Of a DNA stretch of 56,317 nt, positions 16,946-26,168 are shown piece after piece (position 1 is the stretch's first letter; the number at the start of each line of letters is the position of its first letter). The notes below the pieces were generated by a model that worked only from the letters and a program-made list of their open reading frames with translations, was not told the origin of the DNA and searched no databases. The DNA comes from Candidatus Kuenenia stuttgartensis (lineage in GTDB: Bacteria; Planctomycetota; Planctomycetia; Pirellulales; UBA1268). Location of the stretch: the NCBI GenBank assembly GCA_945870505.1, contig CAMBSN010000008.1:1-56317 (forward strand). Direction: 5' to 3'. A program made the translations under genes and the position numbers.

Positions 16946-17953
16946 TCAGCCCGCTTCCTCCACGCGGGTGCCAGCAAGAAACGGCTCCCCACGGCCAACA
17001 AGGGAGAGGTTTTCCACCGTCACGCGAGCGATTTCGGAGAGGGCCTCGCGGGTGAGAAACGCCTGATGGGCCGTCACCAGCACGTTGGGAAATGTGAGCA
17101 ACCGCGATAGTTCGTCATCCTGCAGCACCTCGCCAGAGAGATCCTCGAAGAAGATCCCCTCTTCTTCCTCATACACGTCGATCGCCAGACCGCCGAGATG
17201 ACCACGCTTGAGGGCAGCGATGACGGCCTTGGTATCGATGAGTTTGCCGCGACTGGTGTTGACCACCATCGCCCCCGGCTTGAGCCGGGATACGGAATCG
17301 GCATTGAGCAGATGATATGTCGAGGGGGTGAGTGGGAGATGCAGGGTGAGAATGTCGCTGACGCTGAGAACGTCAGCAAACGAGCGGTATTCGATACCGT
17401 GCGCTGCGGCCCAGTCCACCATCGGAAATGGATCGTACGCCACCACCTGCATACCGAAGCCGCGGAAAATCTCTGCCGTCACACGGCCGATCCGGCCAGT
17501 GCCGACGATGCCGCAGGTCTTGCCATGGAGATCGAAGCCAACCAGTCCGCTGAGCGAGAAGTTTTGCTCGCGAACGCGGTTGTAGGCGCGATGGATGCGA
17601 CGGTTGAGCGTCAGCACCAGGGCCACGGTGTGCTCGGCCACGGCGTGCGGTGAGTAGGCTGGCACCCGCGTCACCACGAAGCCTAGGCGGCCGGCGGCCA
17701 CCAGATCGACGTTATTGAATCCGGCACACCGCAACGCCACATGGCGGATTCCACAGCCCGCGAGTTCTTCCAGGCATGCTCGGTCGAGACGGTCGTTCAC
17801 AAACACACAGACGGCGTCAGCCCCCCTCGCGGTTGCGGCTGTTTCGGCTGTCAGCCGAAACTCGTGGAACACCCAGTGGATCACATCCGTGGCCGCCGCC
17901 ACCATGAACTGCCGGTCGTAGGGCTTCGTGTCGTAAAATGCGACGGTCGTCAT
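16946..17953 (-). CDS. D-2-hydroxyacid dehydrogenase (D-lactate dehydrogenase-like)
   Basis: 335 residues from ATG 17953, chosen because CCGGAG lies upstream and the family starts with VAFYDTKPYD; the frame extends 9 codons further. The NAD-binding motif GIVGTGRIGRVTAEIF is present (about 144-159), followed by the family signature with catalytic Arg (NTSRGKLIDTK, about 227-237), Glu in DVYEEEEG and the catalytic His in TAHQAFLT (about 290). These match fermentative D-lactate dehydrogenases that interconvert pyruvate and D-lactate with NADH. Cytoplasmic and intact. Confidence 0.9.
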   Translation of the reverse strand: MTTVAFYDTKPYDRQFMVAAATDVIHWVFHEFRLTAETAATARGADAVCVFVNDRLDRACLEELAGCGIRHVALRCAGFNNVDLVAAGRLGFVVTRVPAYSPHAVAEHTVALVLTLNRRIHRAYNRVREQNFSLSGLVGFDLHGKTCGIVGTGRIGRVTAEIFRGFGMQVVAYDPFPMVDWAAAHGIEYRSFADVLSVSDILTLHLPLTPSTYHLLNADSVSRLKPGAMVVNTSRGKLIDTKAVIAALKRGHLGGLAIDVYEEEEGIFFEDLSGEVLQDDELSRLLTFPNVLVTAHQAFLTREALSEIARVTVENLSLVGRGEPFLAGTRVEEAG

Positions 17954-18182
17954 GCTCGCGGCTCCGGGGTGACCGACCATCGTATCTCAGGGCACGCCGC
18001 CGAGCCGGTGATACACGTATGTCGAATGCACTCAAGGAGGCTTACGTCACGTGGCCGCCAGGTGGCTCTTTCGCGGGGATATCGTTGAGGCAGTGCAATT
18101 TGCAGCGCCATGCTCCGTTCAGCACGCGTCGGGAATCTCACGATAGACTGAGCGAATCGAAAGACGTTCATTGGGGGCACCT

Positions 18183-19475
18183 GTGTTGCAGTTCAAGGTC
18201 GCGATCGTTGGAGCAGGCCCTGCTGGCTACTTTGCAGCTCAGGCCCTGCAAAACTCTGCCGATGGTAGTCGCTCATTTCACATCGACATGATCGAACGTC
18301 TTCCAACTCCTTGGGGTTTGGTACGGAGTGGCGTGGCGCCCGATCATCAAAAGATCAAGACTGTCTCGAAGGTCTTTGAGAAGATCGCCGCCGATGATCA
18401 CTTCAGATTGTTTGCGAATGTGGAAGTTGGGAGCGATCTCTCCATTGCGCAATTGCAAGAGCGATACGATGCGGTGATTCTTGCGACCGGCTCATCCCTG
18501 GGGAAAAAGCTCGGGATTCTTGGAGAAGAGCTGCGCGGGTCTCTCTCTGCGGCAGTTTTCGTACCGTGGTACAACGCGCATCCTGATTTTATTGACGTAG
18601 ATCCGCCCTTGGATACCGATACCGCGATCGTCATCGGTGCAGGTAATGTGGCCGTGGATGTGGCGCGGATGCTCGCGCAGGAGCCTACGGAACTTGACCG
18701 CACTGATACGGCCGACTACGCGATCGATGCCCTCAAGGCAGGCGGCATCCGCCGTGTGTTCATCAGTGCGCGACGAGGGCCAGAGCATGCCGCCTTCTCG
18801 TCGCCAGAACTCCGCGAACTGCTCAGGTTAGAGCGGACCAACATCGTGATGCAGCAAGGTGACATCGACGCAGCGATGGCTCGTGCAGGCGATGGAGCTG
18901 TGAAAGATGTCAAAAGTAACTTCGATGCGATGCGCCTGATCGTGGAAACTCCAAGCAGCGATCATGAGCGGACCCTGGAGTTTCTCTTCCATCACACCCC
19001 ACGACAGATCATTGGCACCGATCGAGTGGAAGGCGTCGTGTTCGAAACGCCTCATGGCGACGTGACCATCAAGTGTGGTCTTGTCATTACAGCTATCGGT
19101 TATCAGGCACAGGGTATTGATGGTGTGCCCTATGAAAATGGCAGAGTGGTGAGTAGCGATGGCCGCGTGCAGGCGAATCTCTACGTCGTTGGCTGGGCAA
19201 AACGGGGCCCAACAGGAGTGATTGGCACCAATAAGTCTGATGCAGCAGCGGTTGTCGAGCTCTTGGTATCTGACCTGCAGAGCCCAAAGAACTTGGGTGA
19301 TCTCACAGGGCTCATCACCAATCAGACTATTGTCACTCAAGAGGATTGGCAGAGAATCAACCAGGCCGAAGTTGATGCCGGTGAGCCACGTGGCAAGCCG
19401 CGCAAGAAGATGTTCCGCCGCGACCATATGGTGGCATTTTCTCAGAGCGTGAACAGGGAGATCGGCAGTTCGTGA
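18183..19475 (+). CDS. FprA/adrenodoxin-reductase-like NADPH:ferredoxin oxidoreductase
   Basis: 430 residues from GTG 18183 (TTG 18171 is an in-frame alternative). The FAD motif GAGPAG is at residues 9-14, followed by ERLPTPWGLVRSGVAPDHQK, the signature of the adrenodoxin reductase family. The NADP-binding site GAGNVAVDVARMLA is at about 154-167, and the C-terminal GWAKRGPTGVIGTN is the second FAD-contact motif. The enzyme moves electrons between NADPH and a ferredoxin; no ferredoxin gene is adjacent. Codons are clearly more AT-rich than in the flanking genes (many GAT, AAT, ATT, GTT), suggesting acquisition by transfer. Confidence 0.92.
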   Translation: MLQFKVAIVGAGPAGYFAAQALQNSADGSRSFHIDMIERLPTPWGLVRSGVAPDHQKIKTVSKVFEKIAADDHFRLFANVEVGSDLSIAQLQERYDAVILATGSSLGKKLGILGEELRGSLSAAVFVPWYNAHPDFIDVDPPLDTDTAIVIGAGNVAVDVARMLAQEPTELDRTDTADYAIDALKAGGIRRVFISARRGPEHAAFSSPELRELLRLERTNIVMQQGDIDAAMARAGDGAVKDVKSNFDAMRLIVETPSSDHERTLEFLFHHTPRQIIGTDRVEGVVFETPHGDVTIKCGLVITAIGYQAQGIDGVPYENGRVVSSDGRVQANLYVVGWAKRGPTGVIGTNKSDAAAVVELLVSDLQSPKNLGDLTGLITNQTIVTQEDWQRINQAEVDAGEPRGKPRKKMFRRDHMVAFSQSVNREIGSS

Positions 19476-19548
19476 CGTCATCGGTGAGCATGAGCAGTCC
19501 GGTAGTCCTGCCCGGCTGACCTGCCCCCATGAATGGAACCAGTGGCTG

Positions 19549-19788
19549 TCACTGCCGGCGATAAGATCGAGAGCCTGCGTCAATGGGCTTCCGGTCGCTG
19601 CGTTTCGGCTGATTGGGCGGGCGTGTATTCGCGGTCGGAAGTGGGCAGTGGGCGGGGCGGAGGGTGGTGCGGAGTCTCTGGGCGGCGTTGAGAGAAGTTT
19701 GCGTGGCGGGGTTGGTGGTGGGTCGGGTTGTAGGCCGGCTCGTGGTGTGCTGGCCGGTGTCGTGTGATGTGGTGGTTGCTGTGAACAT
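19549..19788 (-). pseudogene. Truncated N-terminus paralogous to the fragment at 12567-12731
   Basis: The 79-codon frame starts MFTATTTSHDTGQHTTSRPT and reaches NAAQRLRTTL before becoming low-complexity (RPAHCPLPTANTRPPNQ). An AAGGAGA ribosome binding site lies about 12 nt before the ATG. The same pattern at 12567 in the opposite orientation makes these two inward-facing pieces. Probably non-functional. Confidence 0.55.
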
Positions 19789-20355
19789 CGGTACGTGGAA
19801 TCTCCTTGAAGGTTGGATGGAAGGCCCAGCCGCGCAGACCGGTGGCGGTTCGGGCTTGGAAAATCCCTCTGGCTGGTGACGCTTTTGGGCCGCTGGGAGG
19901 CCCGATTAGCCCCGATTTGCGGGTGATTCTTGCCGACGCCTTCGAGCAGGCGGAGCCGGACGCGAAGGAGATCGTGCCCATGGCGACTCGAAAGGGCGTG
20001 AATCTGCGGACATACCTGGAGCGGATCATCTCCAAGGCGGGGCACGAGGTGTGGCCGCGGCTCTTCCAGAACCTGCGGGCATCATGCGCGACCGACTGGG
20101 TCGAGCGGTACCCGTCGCACGTCGTCGCCAAGTGGCTCGGACACTCGCCGAAGGTGGCGGCGCAGCACTACCTCATGTCGCGCGACCACCACTTCGAGGA
20201 CGTGGTGAAGGGCACGCCGAACGTCCCGGCGGCGATCGCGGCAGAGGGTCCGAACAGGGGGCCGGCGTGCGACGCGAATTGCGACGCCATTGCGACGCGA
20301 ATTGCGACTCCGCAGGCGTCCGCACCGGACAGCACCGAGTCGCACGAAACGACAG

Positions 20356-20388
20356 AACCCGCTGCCACCATTCAGGTTGCAGCGGGTT
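20356..20388 (-). terminator. Hairpin downstream of the tRNA, terminator candidate
   Basis: Perfect 10-bp inverted repeat AACCCGCTGC (20356-20365) / GCAGCGGGTT (20379-20388) with a 13-nt loop, 37 bp beyond the 3' end of the tRNA on its strand. A stable GC stem in this place suggests termination of the tRNA transcript; no long T-run follows, so this is tentative. It overlaps the integrase remnant. Confidence 0.5.
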
Positions 20389-20401
20389 CTTCGGAGGTTA
20401 C

Positions 20402-20420
20402 GCCAGTTACCAAAACTGGC
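20402..20420 (-). repeat. Short hairpin abutting the tRNA 3' end
   Basis: Perfect 7-bp inverted repeat GCCAGTT / AACTGGC with a 5-nt loop, 4 bp from the tRNA 3' end. It may contribute to tRNA 3' processing or termination, or be part of an attachment site. Confidence 0.4.
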
Positions 20421-20424
20421 TTAG

Positions 20425-20498
<74 letters not shown>

Positions 20499-20637
20499 AC
20501 AGGTGAGCGGTCGAGCCAAATCGCGTCGGTTGACGTGTTCGGCTGAACAACTTCGCCCAATAATACCCCGGCGATCCACGAAAAGAAGCCCGGGGTGGAA
20601 CTCCCGGCGGAAACCGTAGGTTTTGTAGGGCACAAGG

Positions 20638-22269
20638 ATGAATCCTCAGCCGCCACCGCCTCCCCGTGACTCCCCGTCCGCCGCAGATCACCGCACACTG
20701 GTGGGCGGATTGCCGTGGGACCAAGCCGACGCAAGTGGTGGGCGGCACAATGATCGGATCGCCCCCGTGCCGGGCATGCCGGTTGTAGTGGATCGGCCGG
20801 CCGATGCCCAGTGGGGAGCGCCTGGCGAATCGGGCCGAGGGTTCGCCGAACGTCTCGATGAGTTCGTTCGGCGCAGCCCGCCATTTACCGTCAGCCTGTC
20901 GCTGCACGTGATCGTGCTCCTGTCACTGGCGCTCTGGTTCGTGCGGGTTCGTCCCGAGAACCGCGTGACCCTCGACGTCTCGTTTCGCTCGACGGAGGTG
21001 ATCGAGTCGCCCGATCACGGCGTGCAGATTAAGCCTGAGCCCGAGCCCGTTCCGGAGCCCGTGCCCGAGGAGTCAAAGTCGGATGAACCGCCGGTCGAGG
21101 AGCCGATCGCCGCGCCGCCGGTGATGACGAAGCCGACGGAGACGCCGGGGGCGGCGATCGCCGAAGCGGTGGCGCCGGCCGTCGGGTCGCTGCTCAACGG
21201 CCGTGAACAGGGCCGCCGCGCCGCGCTCGTGGATGCCTTTGGCGGGTCCACTGCCACGGAGGCGGCCGTGGCAAAATCGCTTGCGTGGCTCGCCAAGCAG
21301 CAGGACAAAAAGGATGGTCTGTGGGGCCTCCAGGGGCCCTATGTGGATGGTGGCTCCCAGGAAAACCGACTCGCCGCCACCGCCATGGCCCTGCTCGCGT
21401 TTCAGGGAGCAGGCAACACCACCCACGAGGGCCAATACAAAAAGGTGGTCGCTCGGGCGTGGAAGGCGCTTGCGAACACGCAACTTGCCGATGGCCGGTT
21501 CGACGTGCACCCGCCGTTGCCGACGCATCACGCGCTCTACTCGCATGCGCAGGCGACGATCGCCGCCTGCGAACTCTTTGGCATGACCAAGCTCGAAGAA
21601 CACGCCGAGCCGGCGCGGCGGTCGCTCGCGTATGCGGTCGCTGCTCAGGGGCCGAACGGTGGCTGGCGATACGAGCCAGGCCACGCGGGCGACATGTCGG
21701 TGACCGGCTGGTACATGATGGCGATGAAGAGTGGCGAAATGGCGGGGCTCGCCGTGCCCGGTGAGTCGGTCGCTGGGATCGCGGCCTTCCTCGACAGCGT
21801 GGCGGTGAGCGACGGCGTCCGGTACGGCTACCGCGTTGACGTGCCCGGCCGGCCTGCGTCGCCAGTGACCGCGGCGATCTCGGCGGAGGGCCTGCTCTGC
21901 CGGCAGTACCTCGGCTGGCGCCGCGACGATCCGCGGCTGATCGCGGGAATCGAGATGCTGATCGGGCCGCAGCCGATCGACTGGGAGAACGATAAGGACG
22001 TGTATGCCTGGTACTACATCACTCAGGTAGCGCACCATCTCGGCGGCGATACCTGGCGGCGGTGGAACGACCGCATGAAGGCGGTGCTGCCCGCCACGCA
22101 GGTGCAGAAGGGGCCGGAGACTGGCTCATGGGATCCCTCGCTCGATAAGTGGGGCCACATCGGCGGCCGGCTGTTCACTACTTGCTTCTGCACCTACATG
22201 CTCGAGGTCTACTACCGCCACCTGCCGATCTATGGCGACAAGGCGATAGCAGCGGGCGGGGCTAGATAA
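20638..22269 (+). CDS. Membrane-anchored alpha/alpha-toroid (squalene cyclase/prenyltransferase-like repeat) protein
   Basis: 543 residues. A proline-rich cytoplasmic N-terminus (1-80) precedes one membrane segment (about 84-103, TVSLSLHVIVLLSLALWFV). A Pro/Glu-rich spacer follows (125-150, repeated PEPVPE), like TonB-type periplasm-spanning linkers. From about 195 to 530 the sequence has helix-pair repeats (SLAWLAKQQDKKDGLWG, RRSLAYAVAAQGPNGGWRYE, TCFCTYMLEVYYRHLP) resembling terpenoid cyclase/prenyltransferase toroids. The DxDD or zinc-binding catalytic motifs of true enzymes are not evident. Such anchored proteins are frequent in planctomycetes, function unknown. Divergent from the tRNA. 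Confidence 0.75.
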   Translation: MNPQPPPPPRDSPSAADHRTLVGGLPWDQADASGGRHNDRIAPVPGMPVVVDRPADAQWGAPGESGRGFAERLDEFVRRSPPFTVSLSLHVIVLLSLALWFVRVRPENRVTLDVSFRSTEVIESPDHGVQIKPEPEPVPEPVPEESKSDEPPVEEPIAAPPVMTKPTETPGAAIAEAVAPAVGSLLNGREQGRRAALVDAFGGSTATEAAVAKSLAWLAKQQDKKDGLWGLQGPYVDGGSQENRLAATAMALLAFQGAGNTTHEGQYKKVVARAWKALANTQLADGRFDVHPPLPTHHALYSHAQATIAACELFGMTKLEEHAEPARRSLAYAVAAQGPNGGWRYEPGHAGDMSVTGWYMMAMKSGEMAGLAVPGESVAGIAAFLDSVAVSDGVRYGYRVDVPGRPASPVTAAISAEGLLCRQYLGWRRDDPRLIAGIEMLIGPQPIDWENDKDVYAWYYITQVAHHLGGDTWRRWNDRMKAVLPATQVQKGPETGSWDPSLDKWGHIGGRLFTTCFCTYMLEVYYRHLPIYGDKAIAAGGAR

Positions 22270-22397
22270 ACCGGCGGGGCACTGCGTCTCCTGGGAAGAC
22301 CTTGCCGCTCGCGGCGTCGCTGTGCGGGGGAGGACGGCCGCTGATTCAACGCGGGCCCCGTCGCCGATGCTAGTGGTGTACTCCAGGAGCATTCACG

Positions 22398-22700
22398 ATG
22401 GCCACGAAGAAGCGCAAGAGTTCAAAGTCCTCGATGTCGCAGCAGATTGTCGGGATGGCCACGATGGGGCTGCCGGCTCCCGTGCAGAAGGTGGCGGCAT
22501 CCAAGTGGGGTTCGAAGTTGCTCTTGATCGCGGTGCCCTTCCTCATCGCGAGCGGGATCATCACGATCACCTTCAGTGGTGGCATGCCGTCCGTGAATGT
22601 AAACCGCGATCGTGCGACCGCCGTGGGCCGCGACCTGAGCACCGAGGCCTACAAGGCCGCGGAGCGAGTCCGCGACTACGGCGAGAGTGGCTACCGCTGA
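22398..22700 (+). CDS. Small hypothetical membrane protein
   Basis: 100 residues with a Lys/Ser-rich start (MATKKRKSSKSS), one hydrophobic segment (about 41-60, LLLIAVPFLIASGIITITFSGG) and a charged, helical C-terminal part (RATAVGRDLSTEAYKAAERV). AGGAG lies 6-7 nt before the ATG. One membrane anchor with the small C-terminal domain outside is the simplest topology. Unknown family; same strand as the gene before it and the one after, so possibly cotranscribed. Confidence 0.7.
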   Translation: MATKKRKSSKSSMSQQIVGMATMGLPAPVQKVAASKWGSKLLLIAVPFLIASGIITITFSGGMPSVNVNRDRATAVGRDLSTEAYKAAERVRDYGESGYR

Positions 22701-22740
22701 TCCGGCTGTAGGCAGGGCGGCAGGCTCCGGAGGTGGCGAC

Positions 22741-23757
22741 ATGAGCCTGGATGCTTCGGTAGCGTCGGCTTTTGCGCGGGTGGCGCTTGCAAACGTATCG
22801 CGGCCGTTTCCACATAAGCTTGACCACTTGATGGTGTCGGGGCCGGAGCCCTGGGCCGTTGACCACGCGGCCGTGCATCCGGCCTTCTTCGGTTCCTACG
22901 ACTGGCACTCTGCGGTGCACATGCACTGGCTGTTGGTCAGGGTGCTACGGCTGCAGCCGCAGGTAGCCGAGGCCGCCGAGATCGCGGCCCTGCTCGACAC
23001 CCGGCTTATCGAGCCGGTGATGTCGGTGGAGCTTCGCTACCTGCAATCCCCGGCAGGGCGGACATTCGAGCGGCCCTATGGCTGGGCGTGGTTACTCGAG
23101 CTGCGGGCGGAACTGAAGCGGCTGTCTGGCTCCGATGCCCGTGCCGTGGCGTGGGCCGCGGCGGTCGATCCGCTGGCCCGGGAGCTCGCGATGCGTCTGG
23201 CGTCGTTGATCGCGACAGCGGCTTATGCCATTCGGGCCGGCACGCACGCCAACACTGCGTTTGCGTGCCTGCTGGCCCACGACTATGCGACCGTCTGCCA
23301 CGATGCCGCACTGGCGCACGCGGTCCACGCCGCGATCGGCCGATGGTATGGCGAAGACCGCGACGCCCCGACCGCTTACGAGCCGTCGCTGACCGACTTC
23401 CTGTCGCCATGCCTCGCCGAGGCGGCGGCGATGAGGCTGGCCGCCGGCACGGGGGCCTTTGCGGCGTGGCACGACGATTTTTTTACGGCCGGCCTAGGGC
23501 CGCTCGCGGCGCCGCCCATCGTGGGCGATCGGCACGATCCGCAGAACGCGCACCTCGACGGGCTCTCGCTGTCGCGGGCATGGATGCTGACGAGGATTGC
23601 GGAGGCGCTGCCCGCAGGTCATGCTCGGCGGCAGGAGTTGCAAGAAGCTGCGACGCGGCACCTTGCAGCCGGACTTCCGTGGACGGTGGGTGGCGACTAT
23701 GTCGGAGAGCACTGGCTCGCCTCGTTTGCCGCGCTCGCTCTTGGCGACGTGCCGTAA
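22741..23757 (+). CDS. DUF2891 family protein
   Basis: 338 residues from ATG 22741, preceded by the strong GGAGGTGG; the open frame extends upstream into the previous gene. Conserved phrases match DUF2891: RPFPHKLDHLM near the start, HPAFFGSYDWHSAVHMHWLLVR (about 48-70), RPYGWAWLL, HTNTAFA-like HANTAFACLL, and a C-terminal DYVGEHWLASFAALAL. The family has an all-helical (alpha/alpha)6-like outline and no established function. It sits 30 bp upstream of the 5-oxoprolinase genes, in the same direction. Confidence 0.88.
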   Translation: MSLDASVASAFARVALANVSRPFPHKLDHLMVSGPEPWAVDHAAVHPAFFGSYDWHSAVHMHWLLVRVLRLQPQVAEAAEIAALLDTRLIEPVMSVELRYLQSPAGRTFERPYGWAWLLELRAELKRLSGSDARAVAWAAAVDPLARELAMRLASLIATAAYAIRAGTHANTAFACLLAHDYATVCHDAALAHAVHAAIGRWYGEDRDAPTAYEPSLTDFLSPCLAEAAAMRLAAGTGAFAAWHDDFFTAGLGPLAAPPIVGDRHDPQNAHLDGLSLSRAWMLTRIAEALPAGHARRQELQEAATRHLAAGLPWTVGGDYVGEHWLASFAALALGDVP

Positions 23758-23787
23758 GCCACGCGGTGGCCGATCAGGAGCGAGTCA

Positions 23788-25407
23788 ATGGCCCTGATCG
23801 ACGTCGGTGACCGGGCCGTGGCGACGGTGGTTGAAGCCGCCGATGCGGCCTCCCGAATGGCGGCCGTGCGGGGCCTCACGGAGGCGATCCGTGAGGTGAA
23901 TCTGCCCGGCGTGATCGACGTGGTGCCGTCGCCGGGGCGAGTGACCGTCGTCTACGACCCACTGCGAATTTCGAGCCACGCATCGCTGCGGGCACGCATC
24001 GAGGCGATCGAGGCGACCGGTGTCGGAGCCGTCGCGGCAGGTGATGTGGCGCGGCACGAGATCCCGGTGTGCTACGGCGGCGACCTCGGGCCCGATCTCG
24101 ATGAGGTCTGCACGATCCACGGTATCAACAGCGACCAGTTCGTGGCCCTGCACACCGAGCCCGACTACGTGGTCGAGGCAATCGGCTTCCTGCCGGGCTT
24201 CGGCTACTTCACGGGATTGCCCGCGAGGCTCACCACACCTCGCCGGACGACGCCGCGGCGGGTCGTGCCCGCGGGATCGGTCGGCATCGGGGGCGGGCAG
24301 ACGGGCGCCTATCCGTGTGCGAGTCCTGGAGGCTGGAACCTTGTCGGCGGCACACCCACGCGACTCTTCGACCCCTCGCGGCCCCGACCGGCACTTCTTG
24401 CCGTCGGCGATCGGGTGCGGTTCGTCGCCATCGACCACAACGAGTTTGAGCGACGGCGCGGCTGCGAGGTGGCGGCTCCGCGCCACGCCGCGGTCGATGA
24501 CGCTGGGATCACCGTTGTAAAGCCGGGCCTGTTCACGACGATCCAGGATCTCGGCAGGCCGGGCCATCGCGCCGCCGGCGTGCCGCTCTCTGGAGCCGCC
24601 GATCCCGTGTCGCTGCGGCTGGCGAACCGACTCGTGGGCAACCCCGCGACAGCCGCTGCACTCGAGATCACGCTGCTCGGGCCCGACCTGCGCTTCGAGC
24701 GGGATGCAGTGGTCGCCCTCACTGGAGCGGTGTTTCCGGGGATACCGTCGGCCGCTGCCATGCCTGTCCGCGCGGGCGAGACGCTCTCGCTTGGCCATGC
24801 GAGCACAGGCTGCCGGGGCTATCTCGCCGTGGCGGGCGGGATCGACGTAGTGGAAGTGCTCGGCAGCCGCAGCACCTTTTCACCGGCACGGTTGGGCGGG
24901 CTTCGCGGGCTCCCGCTCGCGGCCGGGGATGCACTGCCGGTGGGCGGGGCTCATGGCAATACTTCTCGAAGCGGAGTGGAAGGGCGGCCGTCGCTCGTTC
25001 GGCCATCGGGCACCCCCATCACGCTGCGCATGATCCCCGGTGAGCAGCTTGCCTTTGCGGGCGAGTCGCTTTGGTCGTCCACGCACACCACCAGCAGTCG
25101 CTCCGATCGAATGGGCGTGAGGCTCGACGGCCCGCCGCTCGGCGGCGGCAACGCGGCCGGGTCGCTTCCGTCGGTGGCCGTCCTCCCCGGCACCGTGCAG
25201 CTTCCGCCTGACGGCAAGCCGATCGTGCTGCTCGCCGACGCCCAGACGATCGGCGGATACCCCGTGATCGGCCACGTGATCGCGGCCGACCTGCCGCTCG
25301 TGGCGCAACTACGGCCCGGCGACCGGGTCCACTGGCGGGAGGCGACGATCGACGAAGCACACCGGGCGCTGCGCGAAGCCGATGATGGCCGGGGAGTCGC
25401 CACGTGA
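23788..25407 (+). CDS. pxpBC: 5-oxoprolinase subunits PxpB-PxpC fused (KipI-KipA)
   Basis: 539 residues. Residues 1-220 are PxpB/KipI-like with the hallmark EAIGFLPGFGYFTGLP (about 130-145) and PAGSVGIGGGQTGAYP. Residues about 235-539 are PxpC/KipA-like, with GLFTTIQDLGRPGHRAAGVPLSGAADP at the start and the ending PLVAQLRPGDRVHW. These subunits, with PxpA, hydrolyse 5-oxoproline (pyroglutamate) to glutamate using ATP. In many bacteria B and C are separate genes. AGGAG precedes ATG 23788, and the stop overlaps pxpA by 4 bp (GTGA). Confidence 0.92.
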   Translation: MALIDVGDRAVATVVEAADAASRMAAVRGLTEAIREVNLPGVIDVVPSPGRVTVVYDPLRISSHASLRARIEAIEATGVGAVAAGDVARHEIPVCYGGDLGPDLDEVCTIHGINSDQFVALHTEPDYVVEAIGFLPGFGYFTGLPARLTTPRRTTPRRVVPAGSVGIGGGQTGAYPCASPGGWNLVGGTPTRLFDPSRPRPALLAVGDRVRFVAIDHNEFERRRGCEVAAPRHAAVDDAGITVVKPGLFTTIQDLGRPGHRAAGVPLSGAADPVSLRLANRLVGNPATAAALEITLLGPDLRFERDAVVALTGAVFPGIPSAAAMPVRAGETLSLGHASTGCRGYLAVAGGIDVVEVLGSRSTFSPARLGGLRGLPLAAGDALPVGGAHGNTSRSGVEGRPSLVRPSGTPITLRMIPGEQLAFAGESLWSSTHTTSSRSDRMGVRLDGPPLGGGNAAGSLPSVAVLPGTVQLPPDGKPIVLLADAQTIGGYPVIGHVIAADLPLVAQLRPGDRVHWREATIDEAHRALREADDGRGVAT

Positions 25408-26168
25408 CCCTGCATCGCGCGACGATCGACCTCAACTGCGATCTCGGCGAGGGGGCCGTTCACGACGCCGCGTTGATGCCGCTCGTCACCTCGGCCAACG
25501 TCTGCTGCGGACTGCATGCCGGCAGCAGCGACCTCATGGCCGCCACCGTGCGGCTGGCGCTGCAGCTCGGCGTGGCAATCGGAGCCCATCCCGGCCATGC
25601 CGACCGCGACCATTTTGGCCGCCGCGAGGTCGCCGTCACTCCCTTTGAGTGCGCGGAGACCATCGACGCGCAGATCGCGGCGGTCGCGAGCGTCGCCGGC
25701 GCATCGCTCCATCATGTGAAACTGCACGGCGGCCTCTATCACCAGGTGGGCCGCGAGGCGCCGCTGGCCGAGGCGGTGGCGACGATGCTCGCGGCCCGCT
25801 GGCCGCAGCTCGTGGTCTACGCACAGGCGAGCAGCCTGTTTGCGACAGTGGCCCACGGCCGAGGGCTCGCCGTCGCACAAGAAGCTTTTATCGACCGCCG
25901 CTACCTCGCCGATGGCACGCTCGCGCCGCGGTCTGCGGCTCGGGCAACGATCGACGATCCCGCGGAGGCCGCCGCGCAGGCCGTGCGGCTTGCGGCGGAG
26001 GGCGTTGTGTGCACGGCTGATGGCGCGGAGATTCGCGTCGAGGCGGACACGCTCTGCATCCACGGCGACGGTCCGCGGGCGGTCGAGATCGCTACCGAGG
26101 TTCGAGCCGCCCTTGCGGCTGCAGGGATCGACGTGCGTGCGGCTACGGGGCGAGCACCGTCCAGGTGA
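25404..26168 (+). CDS. pxpA: 5-oxoprolinase subunit PxpA (LamB/YcsF family)
   Basis: 254 residues starting at GTG 25404, overlapping the PxpBC stop by 4 bp, so translation is coupled. Family motifs are present: IDLNCDLGEG at the N-terminus, TSANVCCGLHAG (about 33-44), GAHPGHADRDHFGRR (about 62-76) and VKLHGGLYH (about 105-113). PxpA works with PxpB and PxpC in ATP-dependent cleavage of 5-oxoproline. The 3' end overlaps the convergent PNPOx-like gene by 26 bp. Confidence 0.94.
   Translation: MTLHRATIDLNCDLGEGAVHDAALMPLVTSANVCCGLHAGSSDLMAATVRLALQLGVAIGAHPGHADRDHFGRREVAVTPFECAETIDAQIAAVASVAGASLHHVKLHGGLYHQVGREAPLAEAVATMLAARWPQLVVYAQASSLFATVAHGRGLAVAQEAFIDRRYLADGTLAPRSAARATIDDPAEAAAQAVRLAAEGVVCTADGAEIRVEADTLCIHGDGPRAVEIATEVRAALAAAGIDVRAATGRAPSR

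Noticed and set aside
20638-22269. TonB protein
   Set aside because: The Pro/Glu-rich linker resembles TonB, but the C-terminal domain is a helical toroid and not a TonB domain; no ExbB/ExbD genes are adjacent.
23788-25407. Urea carboxylase or allophanate hydrolase
   Set aside because: Those share the KipI/KipA domains, but biotin-carboxylase and amidase domains are missing and pxpA follows with overlap, which identifies 5-oxoprolinase.
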